From contig QFQS01000007.1 in assembly GCA_003243455.1 (NCBI GenBank), positions 1-64,000 of the forward strand: a DNA stretch of 64,000 bases, given 5' to 3'. Of the stretch, positions 57,378-64,000 are shown piece after piece. Each line of letters starts with the position of its first letter. Within the stretch, counting starts at the first letter, position 1. The notes beneath the pieces were generated by a model. It was not told where the DNA came from. It saw only the letters and a program-made list of their open reading frames with translations, and did no database searches. This DNA is from Cereibacter sphaeroides. GTDB taxonomy: Bacteria > Pseudomonadota > Alphaproteobacteria > Rhodobacterales > Rhodobacteraceae. The position numbers and the translations under genes were made by a program.

Positions 57378-58528
57378 TCCGCCGCATCCTTCAGGATCAG
57401 GGGCGGCGTCGGCACCGGATCGGGCGCGAGTTCCTCGAAATCAAAGCTGTCCAGCCGTCGCGCCCGGCGTGAGGCCTTGTCGGACGAGATTTTGATCTCT
57501 TCGATATCCTTCGCCGCCTGCCCGAAATGACGGCCAAGGTTTTCCACCCTCCCGCCCAGCCGTTCCACATCGCCATGCAGCAGCGCCAACTCGCGGCGGA
57601 TCGAGCTTGCCTGTTCGCGCATCCGCGCATCCTTCAGGATCGCCCGCATCGTATGCAGCGTCGCCATGCAGGTGGTGGGCGAGACGATCCAGACGCGCGC
57701 CGCGAAGCCTTCGCGCACGATCTCGGGGAAGTTCGCGTGAAGCTCGGCATAGACCGCTTCCGAGGGCAGGAACATCATCGCCCCGTCCGCCGTCTCGCCC
57801 TCCAGGATATAGCGCTCGGCGATGGCCCGGATATGAGTGCGGACGGCAGTGCGCAGCGCTCGCGCCGCGTCGGCCAGCGCAGCCTGTGTCTCGGCCCGGC
57901 GCAACGCTTCATAGGCCTCAAGCGGGAATTTGCTGTCGACCACGATCGGCCCCGGCGGGTTCGGCAGGTGGATCAGGCAGTCGGCGCGTTTGCCGTTCGA
58001 AAGCGTGGCCTGCATGGTGAAACTGCCGGGAGGCAGCGCCTTTTGCACGATGTCGTGGAGCTGGATTTCGCCAAAGGCCCCGCGCGTCTGCTTGTTCGAC
58101 AGGATGTCCTGTAGGGACAACACGTTCCCCGACAGCTTCTCGATATTCGCCTGCGCCCGGTCGATGGTTTCCAGCCGCTGCTGCAACTCGCCCAGGCTAC
58201 GTGCGGTGCGCGTGGCTGATCCGTGCAGGTTCTCTCCCATCGCCGCCTGAACCTCGGCCAGTCGTCGTTCCATCAGCTGCAACATCGCCGTCTGGCTGAC
58301 CGCCTGCGCCTCCGAGACATGGCTCAGCCCGCCCGACAGCCTCTCTTGCCCATCGGACAAAAGCTGCACCCGCTGACCCAGCCAGCCAAGTTGCTGCATC
58401 ATCGGTTCTGCCATTCGTGCGGAACGTCCAGCGGCGCGCAGCGTCAGAAGCAGGATCAGCAGCACCAATGCCGCAGCACCTGCGACAATCCATAAGGGGT
58501 CGATGCCGGGGGGAAGTTCTATGGTCAT
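57374..58528 (-). CDS. rmuC: DNA recombination protein RmuC
   Basis: RmuC limits recombination between inverted repeats. The 384-residue protein has an N-terminal membrane helix (LWIVAGAAALVLLILLLTLRA, about 12-32), a long coiled-coil region, and the RmuC core with NKQTRGAFGEIQLHDIVQ and VVDSKFPLEAYEALRRA. A C-terminal tail is rich in Arg and Ser. The ATG at 58528 overlaps the mutL stop. Confidence 0.92.
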   Translation of the reverse strand: MTIELPPGIDPLWIVAGAAALVLLILLLTLRAAGRSARMAEPMMQQLGWLGQRVQLLSDGQERLSGGLSHVSEAQAVSQTAMLQLMERRLAEVQAAMGENLHGSATRTARSLGELQQRLETIDRAQANIEKLSGNVLSLQDILSNKQTRGAFGEIQLHDIVQKALPPGSFTMQATLSNGKRADCLIHLPNPPGPIVVDSKFPLEAYEALRRAETQAALADAARALRTAVRTHIRAIAERYILEGETADGAMMFLPSEAVYAELHANFPEIVREGFAARVWIVSPTTCMATLHTMRAILKDARMREQASSIRRELALLHGDVERLGGRVENLGRHFGQAAKDIEEIKISSDKASRRARRLDSFDFEELAPDPVPTPPLILKDAAE

Positions 58529-60303
58529 GTGCGTCCGAAAAGCCGTTCGATATCGGTAAGGCGCAGTTCCACATAGGTCGGGCGGCCGTGGTTGCACTGG
58601 CCGGAGTGGGGCGTCGCCTCCATCTCGCGCAGAAGTGCGTTCATTTCCTCGGCCCGCATGACGCGGCCTGAGCGGACCGAACCGTGGCATGCCATCCGGC
58701 TCAGCACAGCTTCAATGCGGGCCTGCACCAGCTGGCTGTCGCCAAGGTCGGACAGTTCATCGAGAATATCCGCGATCAACCCCTTGGCATCGACCTGCCC
58801 CAGCACGGAGGGCGTCTCCCGCACAGCGACCGCAGTTCCGCCGAAGGGTTCCACGACCAGCCCAAGCCGCCGCAGATCGGGCGCCAGTTCCAGCAGCCGC
58901 GCAGCGTCACCTGCGGAAAGATCGACAATCTCGGGTATCAGCAGCGCCTGTGCGGTCACGCCGCTCTCAGTCATCTGGCGCTTCAGCCGTTCATAGACCA
59001 GCCGCTCATGCGCGGCATGGGCATCGACGATGACAAGGCCGTTCGGCGTCTGCGCAAGGATATAGGTCTCATGCAATTGCGCCCGCGCTGCGCCTAAGGG
59101 GCCTTCGGCGGGCAGGACAGGCTCCACCCGTGCTGCCTGGGTCTCGGCAAAACCTATCACACGGCTGATCGTCGGCTGCGCGATGCGGTCCATCTGATAG
59201 ACGCGCGGCTCGGGTCGCATGGCGGCCAGAATGCCGTCACCCACGGTGGAGGATGCGCGCCGCGCGCCCGCCGACAATGCATCACGCAGCCCGCGCACGA
59301 TCAGCCCGCGCGCCAGTGCCGGTTCGCGAAACCTGACCTCGGCCTTGGCGGGATGAACGTTCACATCGACCCTTTGCGGATCGCAGTCCAGCCGAAGCAC
59401 AGCCGCCGGGTGGCGGTCGCGGCTAAGGAAATCGAAATAAGCGGCCCGAAGCGCACCCATCAGCATCTTGTCCTGGACGGGCCTGCCGTTGACCTGCAGG
59501 AATTGCGCGACACCCGACCCGCGCGAATAGGTGGGCAGGGCCGCATAACCGGTCAGTCGCAGTCCATCCTCTTCCGCATCGACCTCCAGCGCATTGTCGG
59601 CAAATTCCGCCCCTAGCACGTTCGCGATCCGCGTCTTCAGCGCATCGGGGCCGCTTTCGGTATCGGCGCGGAACATCACGCGCCCCTCCCCGCCGCCCGA
59701 GACATCGCGCAGCGTGAAGCCGACCAGAGGCTCAGCCAGCGCCAGCCTGCGGATGATCTCGCCAATCGCCTGCGCCTCGGCCCGGTCGCTGCGCAGGAAC
59801 TTTAGCCGCGCGGGAGTTGCGAAGAACAGGTCGCGCAACTCCACCACCGTCCCGCGTCCCAAGGCTGCTGGACGCACCGCCTCGGCCCGTCCACCCGCAA
59901 CACGCAACGAAGCACCCGGAACGCCTTCGGCGCGCGAGGTAACGGTCAACCGCCCCACAGCGCCCAGCGAAGGCAGCGCCTCTCCCCGGAACCCGAAGGA
60001 CGATATCGCCAGCAGATCCGATCCGTCGATCTTCGACGTCGCATGGCGCGACAGTGCCAGGGGCAGGTCTTCCGCCGTCATGCCGCAGCCGTCATCCGTC
60101 ACCCGGATCAGCGTCTTACCGCCTTCGGCATAGTCCACCGTGATCCGCCGCGCGCCCGCGTCCAGCGCGTTTTCAACGAGTTCCTTCACCGCTGATGCCG
60201 GCCGTTCCACCACTTCACCTGCCGCGATGCGGTTGATCGCGGCCTCATCAAGCTGTCGGATAACGGGTCGATGCGTCAGTATATGGGGGCTGTCGGGCGT
60301 CAT
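58525..60303 (-). CDS. mutL: DNA mismatch-repair protein MutL
   Basis: MutL (592 residues) couples MutS to strand incision. The GHKL ATPase has NRIAAGEVVERPASAVKEL, VTDDGCGM and GFRGEALPSLGAV. The C-terminal domain has VDAHAAHERLVYE, close to the DQHA(x)2E(x)4E endonuclease motif (Gln replaced by Ala), plus MACHGSVRSG and QCNHGRPT. An endonuclease-competent MutL is thus likely. It heads the mutL-rmuC-hutD run. The ATG at 60303 is preferred to upstream starts by homology. Confidence 0.96.
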   Translation of the reverse strand: MTPDSPHILTHRPVIRQLDEAAINRIAAGEVVERPASAVKELVENALDAGARRITVDYAEGGKTLIRVTDDGCGMTAEDLPLALSRHATSKIDGSDLLAISSFGFRGEALPSLGAVGRLTVTSRAEGVPGASLRVAGGRAEAVRPAALGRGTVVELRDLFFATPARLKFLRSDRAEAQAIGEIIRRLALAEPLVGFTLRDVSGGGEGRVMFRADTESGPDALKTRIANVLGAEFADNALEVDAEEDGLRLTGYAALPTYSRGSGVAQFLQVNGRPVQDKMLMGALRAAYFDFLSRDRHPAAVLRLDCDPQRVDVNVHPAKAEVRFREPALARGLIVRGLRDALSAGARRASSTVGDGILAAMRPEPRVYQMDRIAQPTISRVIGFAETQAARVEPVLPAEGPLGAARAQLHETYILAQTPNGLVIVDAHAAHERLVYERLKRQMTESGVTAQALLIPEIVDLSAGDAARLLELAPDLRRLGLVVEPFGGTAVAVRETPSVLGQVDAKGLIADILDELSDLGDSQLVQARIEAVLSRMACHGSVRSGRVMRAEEMNALLREMEATPHSGQCNHGRPTYVELRLTDIERLFGRT

Positions 60304-60422
60304 GCCACCAAGGGTAGCAGCGCCTACGCGATTCCACCAATGGAAAGAGGAACGGGGGGAATGCTTTAAGCAAAACCGGCGGAAAGTGGTAAATTGTCCG
60401 CTGCGGTCCGGTCGAACCCGAT

Positions 60423-60770
60423 TTGCCAAGCCCGCAGATCAGGGTGAACAACCCCAGCCGGAATGACCCGCGCGTCGGCGATGTACTGGACACCGCCAAC
60501 TTCTCGAAATCACCCGTCTACATCCGGTTCGAGCCTGCGGGTGGCAGCCCGGACTGGAACCTGAAATCGGCCTTCGTGCTGGTCTATACGGGCGAGGGAC
60601 ATTTCGTCGTAGCCTACTTCCCGCCTGCGGGGTTCGACAACATCTGGCTGGGGGACAGCTACGGCAAGATCCTGTATCTGACCGAGGAATGGCGACAAGA
60701 GGCGAAAGCATTGCTCGACAGTGGGCACAAGCTCGCCATCGCCAACAACCCGAAGCTGGCCACGAAATAG
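60423..60770 (+). CDS. hypothetical protein
   Basis: This is a 115-residue open frame with a TTG start at 60423 (a GTG at 60444 is an alternative). The product has a mixed beta character with aromatic residues (YIRFEPAGGSPDWN, FVVAYFPPAGFDNIWLGDSYG) and no signal peptide or membrane helix. The codon pattern fits the region. I recognise no family. The weak start signal leaves some doubt, although the stop is followed by a short gap before the convergent aldo/keto reductase. Confidence 0.55.
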   Translation: MPSPQIRVNNPSRNDPRVGDVLDTANFSKSPVYIRFEPAGGSPDWNLKSAFVLVYTGEGHFVVAYFPPAGFDNIWLGDSYGKILYLTEEWRQEAKALLDSGHKLAIANNPKLATK

Positions 60771-60814
60771 GTCATATCGTGAGGTTTCCTGTCGGTGGCC
60801 TCACGACAGCTCTG

Positions 60815-61759
60815 TCAGTTTCCCGCTTTGGTCAGCAGCGCGATCTGGTCTGCGCTCAGGTGTAGTCGTGCCCCACGCGCAAGGCTTTCGAGTTGCGCGA
60901 CAGAAGTGGCCGAGGCCAGAGGGCCGACGATCCCCGGCTGTGCGTTGATCCAGGCCAGCGCGACCTCTGCCGGGGCGGCGCCAACGCTGGCCGAGACCTG
61001 GTCGAGTGCGGCAAGGATCCGCATTCCGCGTGCATCGAGATAAGCCGCAACATCCTCGCCTCGCTGGCTTTTCGAAAGATCGGCCTTGCTGCGATACTTG
61101 CCCGTCAGGAAACCCGAAGCGAGGCTGTAGTAGGGGATCGCCGCCATGCCTTCGCGCAGAACGATCTCCTGCACCGGACCTTCGTATTTTTCGCGCGCGT
61201 AAAGGTTGTATTCGTTCTGCACCGCCTGATAGCGCGGCAGCCCTTTTTCGCGCGACAGATCCAGAGCATGCGTCAGCAGCTTTTCGTCGTAGTTCGAGGC
61301 CCCGATGGCGCGCACCTTGCCCGCCTTGATCAGCTTGTCATAGGCGCCAAGCGTTTCCTCTTCCGGCGTTTGCGGGTCGGGCCAGTGGGTCTGATACAGG
61401 TCGATGAAGTCGGTCTGCAGCCGGCGAAGCGAATCCTCGACTGCCTTTTCGATCCAGGATGCGCGCAGGTCCGTTCGCCCCTGACCCATGTCGGAACCGA
61501 CCTTGGTCATAAGCACGATCTTGTCGCGATTGCCGCGCGCCTTCATCCAGCGGCCGATGATGCGCTCGGATTCGCTGTCATTGCCCGGCACCCAGCGCGA
61601 ATAGACATCGGCGGTGTCGATGGCGCTGAAACCTTCGGCCGTGAAAGCGTCCATGACGGCAAAGGATGTGGCCTCGTCTGCCGTCCAGCCGAAAACATTG
61701 GTGCCCAGCACGAAGGGCTCGATGCTGATGCCGGACTGGCCAAGGGCGCGTTTCGTCAT
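60815..61759 (-). CDS. aldo/keto reductase
   Basis: This 314-residue TIM-barrel oxidoreductase has GTNVFGWTADEATSFAVMDAF at the start, the catalytic Asp/Tyr region (IDTADVYS, with Lys in IVLMTKVG), FIDLYQTHWPDP and the C-terminal GPLASATSVAQLESL for NADPH. The substrate is unknown. An AAGGAG site precedes the ATG. It diverges from the Dabb gene. Confidence 0.92.
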   Translation of the reverse strand: MTKRALGQSGISIEPFVLGTNVFGWTADEATSFAVMDAFTAEGFSAIDTADVYSRWVPGNDSESERIIGRWMKARGNRDKIVLMTKVGSDMGQGRTDLRASWIEKAVEDSLRRLQTDFIDLYQTHWPDPQTPEEETLGAYDKLIKAGKVRAIGASNYDEKLLTHALDLSREKGLPRYQAVQNEYNLYAREKYEGPVQEIVLREGMAAIPYYSLASGFLTGKYRSKADLSKSQRGEDVAAYLDARGMRILAALDQVSASVGAAPAEVALAWINAQPGIVGPLASATSVAQLESLARGARLHLSADQIALLTKAGN

Positions 61760-61872
61760 GAGGTTCTCCTTTGGCGTGATGCCAGCGTTGACGAGGGTTT
61801 CGTGAAGAACGTTAGATGCCTGATCGGCGGCAGCTTCAAGCGACCTGCCGCCTCAACAGCAGGGAGTTGCTT

Positions 61873-62166
61873 ATGATCCGGCATACCGTCTCGTTCACGC
61901 TCAAGCATCCGCAAGGCTCTGCAAAGGAAGCGGCCTTCCTGCGGGACGCGCGGGCCCTTGCCGATATTCCTTCGGTGAAAAAGTTCGAAAGGTTGCGCCA
62001 GGTCAGCCCAAAGAACGCCTATCATTTCGGCTTCTCGATGGAGTTCGACGATCAGGCCGGATACCAGGCCTACAACATCCACCCGATCCACGAGGCCTTC
62101 GTGCGCGACCGCTGGGTGCCCGAGGTCGCCGATTTCCTGGAGACGGACTATTCGGCGCTTGGTTAG
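61873..62166 (+). CDS. Dabb (stress-responsive A/B barrel) domain protein
   Basis: This 97-residue protein has the Dabb pattern IRHTVSFTLKH, ALADIPSVKKFE and AYHFGFSMEFDDQAGYQAYNIH...HEAFVRDRWVPEV. Dimeric barrel proteins of this kind have diverse or unknown roles. The ATG at 61873 has GGGAG upstream. A terminator and the tRNA-Leu gene follow. Confidence 0.88.
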   Translation: MIRHTVSFTLKHPQGSAKEAAFLRDARALADIPSVKKFERLRQVSPKNAYHFGFSMEFDDQAGYQAYNIHPIHEAFVRDRWVPEVADFLETDYSALG

Positions 62167-62192
62167 TCCAATGGGCCAGCCAAAAAGAAAAA

Positions 62193-62217
62193 CCCTGCAA
62201 AAGCAGGGCTTTTCTTT
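62193..62217. terminator. bidirectional terminator
   Basis: The stem CCCTGC-AAAA-GCAGGG (62193-62208) is followed on the plus strand by CTTTTCTTT. On the minus strand, after the tRNA gene, the same hairpin is followed by TTTTTCTTTTT. It can end both transcripts. Confidence 0.85.
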
Positions 62218-62222
62218 GAATA

Positions 62223-62307
62223 TGGTGCCCAGAAGAGGACTCGAACCTCCACGCCTTGCGGCACACGGACCTGAACCGTGCGCGTCTACCAATTCCGCCA
62301 CCTGGGC
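62223..62307 (-). tRNA. tRNA-Leu (CAG)
   Basis: On the minus strand the gene begins GCCCAGGTGGCGGAATTGG, has an anticodon loop TTCAGGT (anticodon CAG), a long variable arm typical of class II tRNAs, a GGTTCGAGTCC T loop, and an encoded CCA end. The acceptor stem pairs GCCCAGG with TCTGGGC. It reads CTG, the commonest Leu codon in this GC-rich genome. Confidence 0.95.
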
Positions 62308-62456
62308 TAGGTGTTGTGCCGGGCGATTTACCGGGGGGGTGGGGGAGTGTCAACGGGGTGTCATGAAAATTCAGCCCCGGTTTGGCGCTTGTTTGCGGGT
62401 GGCTGAAAAGCTATGCCGATGATCATCTTCGCTGCGGACGCGAAAGGACGATGCAG

Positions 62457-63440
62457 ATGGACAGGCTGGTCACGATCTATGGCGGTTCGGGCTTTGTCGG
62501 GCGCTATGTCACCCGGCGGATGGCCAAGGAGGGTTGGCGTGTGCGTGTCGCGGTGCGTCGCCCGAACGAGGCGCTGTTCGTCAAGCCCTATGGCGTTGTC
62601 GGTCAGGTCGAACCGATCCTGTGCAACATCCGTGACGAGGCCTCGGTTCGTGCGGCAATGATCGGCGCGGAAGCCGTCGTCAACTGCGTCGGCGTTCTGA
62701 GCGAGGCGGGGCGGAACACGTTCGACGCCGTTCAGGCCGAGGGGGCTGGCCGGATCGCGCGTATCGCGTCCGAAATGGGCGTCAGCAGGCTGGTGCATCT
62801 GTCTGCGATCGGTGCGGATGAAGAGTCCGACAGTGTCTATGCCCGCACGAAAGCGGCGGGTGAGGCTGCGGTCCTGGCGGCCTTTCCATCGGCGATGATC
62901 CTGCGCCCCTCGATCATCTTCGGGGCGGAAGATCAGTTCTTCAATCGCTTTGCCGCCATGTCTCGGATGGGGCCGGTTCTGCCGGTCGTTGGGGCGAACA
63001 CGAAATTCCAGCCGGTTTATGTGGATAACGTGGCGCAGGCTGCCGTCATGGGTGTGACGGGCGCTGCTGCGCCGGGGCTTTACGAACTGGGTGGGCCGGA
63101 TGTGCGGACTTTCCGCGAGTTGATGCATCAGATGCTGGAGGTTATCCAGCGTCGGCGTCTGGTGATGAATGTTCCATTCCTTGCGGCGCGCATCGCTGCA
63201 TTTGGCCTTGATGCGGTGCAGGCGGTGACGCTGGGTTTGATCCACAACGGCATGTTGACCCGCGATCAGGTGCGCAACCTGGCCCATGACAATGTGGTGT
63301 CCGAAGGTGCGGCTGGTCTGGCAGAGCTTGGGATCAAGCCAACGCCGGTCGATGCGGTTCTGCCGGAATACCTTTGGCCCTACCGCCCCTCGGGACAGTT
63401 CGCGGCGATCAAGGCCTCGGCCAAGAACCTCAAAACCTGA
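62457..63440 (+). CDS. NDUFA9-like NAD(P)-binding protein
   Basis: This 327-residue atypical SDR has the cofactor motif VTIYGGSGFVGRYV at the N-terminus and VHLSAIGADEESDSVYARTKAAGE in place of the usual active site. Homologues are complex I accessory subunit NDUFA9 in mitochondria and alphaproteobacteria. A role in stabilising NADH dehydrogenase is known there. The ATG at 62457 is preferred because AAGGA lies about eight bases upstream. uppP follows after 18 bases. Confidence 0.87.
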   Translation: MDRLVTIYGGSGFVGRYVTRRMAKEGWRVRVAVRRPNEALFVKPYGVVGQVEPILCNIRDEASVRAAMIGAEAVVNCVGVLSEAGRNTFDAVQAEGAGRIARIASEMGVSRLVHLSAIGADEESDSVYARTKAAGEAAVLAAFPSAMILRPSIIFGAEDQFFNRFAAMSRMGPVLPVVGANTKFQPVYVDNVAQAAVMGVTGAAAPGLYELGGPDVRTFRELMHQMLEVIQRRRLVMNVPFLAARIAAFGLDAVQAVTLGLIHNGMLTRDQVRNLAHDNVVSEGAAGLAELGIKPTPVDAVLPEYLWPYRPSGQFAAIKASAKNLKT

Positions 63441-63458
63441 GTCTGAAAAGGGGCCGCC

Positions 63459-64000
63459 ATGGCCGATAACTCTACCCTTGTCGCAGCCTTTCTGGGGCTG
63501 ATCGAGGGGCTGACCGAGTTCATTCCGGTATCCTCGACCGGGCACCTGTTGCTGGTGGGGCATTTCCTGGGCTTTGAAAGCGCTGGAAAAACGTTTGAGG
63601 TGGTGATCCAGCTTGGGGCAGTGCTGGCGATCCTGACGGTCTATGCGCACAAACTGTGGGCCGTAATCGCCGCCGCCTCCAGCGATCCCGGGGCGAGACG
63701 GTTCATCCTGTCGGTGTTGATTGCGTTTCTGCCAGCGGTCGTGGTCGGCGTTCTGGCGCGTGACTTCATCAAGACGGTGCTGTTCGAAACACCAATGCTG
63801 ATCGCCATAATGCTGATCCTTGGCGGGATCGTGCTGTTGTTCGTGGATCGGATTGCAAGCGAGCCGACGCAGGATGATGCGATGAAGCTGCCGCTGGGTA
63901 TGGCATTCAAGATCGGCCTTATACAATGCCTGGCCATGATCCCCGGCGTGTCGCGGTCGGGGGCCACCATTGTGGGGGCGCTATGGCTGGGCGCGAGCCG
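63459..64000 (+). CDS. uppP: undecaprenyl-diphosphatase, 3'-truncated by window end
   Basis: UppP (BacA) recycles undecaprenyl diphosphate to the lipid carrier used in peptidoglycan and O-glycan synthesis. The first 180 residues are visible. They have the signature [15 protein letters not shown], several hydrophobic helices, and GVSRSGATI, both of which line the active site. The product would also serve the polyprenyl-sugar cluster at the left edge, although no direct link is shown. Confidence 0.93.
   Translation, partial: MADNSTLVAAFLGLIEGLTEFIPVSSTGHLLLVGHFLGFESAGKTFEVVIQLGAVLAILTVYAHKLWAVIAAASSDPGARRFILSVLIAFLPAVVVGVLARDFIKTVLFETPMLIAIMLILGGIVLLFVDRIASEPTQDDAMKLPLGMAFKIGLIQCLAMIPGVSRSGATIVGALWLGAS

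Noticed and set aside
62331..62348. G-rich runs beside the tRNA as an attachment or quadruplex site
   Set aside because: They are short, there is no integrase and no direct repeat of the tRNA 3' end within the window.
62361..63926. 521-codon minus-strand frame across the NDUFA9-like and uppP genes
   Set aside because: Both plus-strand genes are well supported. The antisense product is basic and without recognisable domains.

Overview
The window looks like part of an alphaproteobacterial chromosome, most probably Rhodobacteraceae and Paracoccus-like. The pointers are high GC with strong third-position bias, a CcrM (GANTC) methyltransferase, a CenR-like response regulator, a complex I NDUFA9-type protein, a DUF2125/DUF3576/DUF4170 gene set and an abundant Rhodobacter-type porin. 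Genes are densely packed and many neighbours overlap by 4 bases (ATGA/TGATG). No intergenic gap exceeds about 290 bases. I see no insertion sequence, prophage, integrase, CRISPR array or rRNA. One tRNA (Leu, CAG) is present.

Layout. 1-1.8 kb (minus): glycosyltransferase, methyltransferase and GtrA cluster for a polyprenyl-linked sugar. 1.9-4.0 kb: DUF2934 protein, a two-TM protein with a C-terminal winged helix, a small secreted protein overlapping it, and a divergent secreted four-Cys protein. 4.1-6.4 kb: rnhB, ccrM with three GANTC sites just upstream, and a small K+ channel. 6.4-9.9 kb: AlkB-type hydroxylase, mutY, a DciA-like protein and a DsbA-type oxidoreductase. 9.9-18 kb: lpxK, waaA and DUF4170, then quinone oxidoreductase and a long-tailed DEAD-box helicase, then CysQ/IMPase and pmbA. 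18-27 kb: DUF2125 protein, SDR, serine hydrolase, flavoprotein, MltB-like transglycosylase, DUF1428, porin and class II aldolase.

27-34 kb: msrB, then the minus-strand group DUF3576-leuS-lptE-holA, then a second, highly expressed-looking porin. 34-42 kb: YggS, ribA with an L,D-transpeptidase, CenR-like regulator, xth, CnoX with LON domain and Trm112, and ubiH. 41-48 kb: amidase, aminotransferase, ftsK, lolA and an SLT lipoprotein. 48-55 kb: hspQ, gamma-glutamyltransferase, an RsbW/STAS pair, free-Met-R-sulfoxide reductase, a double-GFA protein and a two-gene saccharopine module. 55-64 kb: MFS exporter, Mop, HutD-rmuC-mutL, a hypothetical protein, aldo/keto reductase, Dabb protein, tRNA-Leu, NDUFA9-like protein and a truncated uppP.

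Functionally this is mostly core genome. It covers envelope biogenesis (lpxK, waaA, lptE, lolA, porins, murein enzymes, uppP), DNA maintenance (ccrM, mutY, mutL, rmuC, xth, holA, ftsK, rnhB) and redox or protein repair (msrB, fRMsr, DsbA, CnoX, HspQ). I did not find a clear new multi-gene system. The best leads are the inverse-topology membrane winged-helix protein with its palindrome-rich divergent region, the GANTC cluster before ccrM, two low-GC patches inside leuS, and a structured convergent intergenic region at 23.0-23.2 kb.
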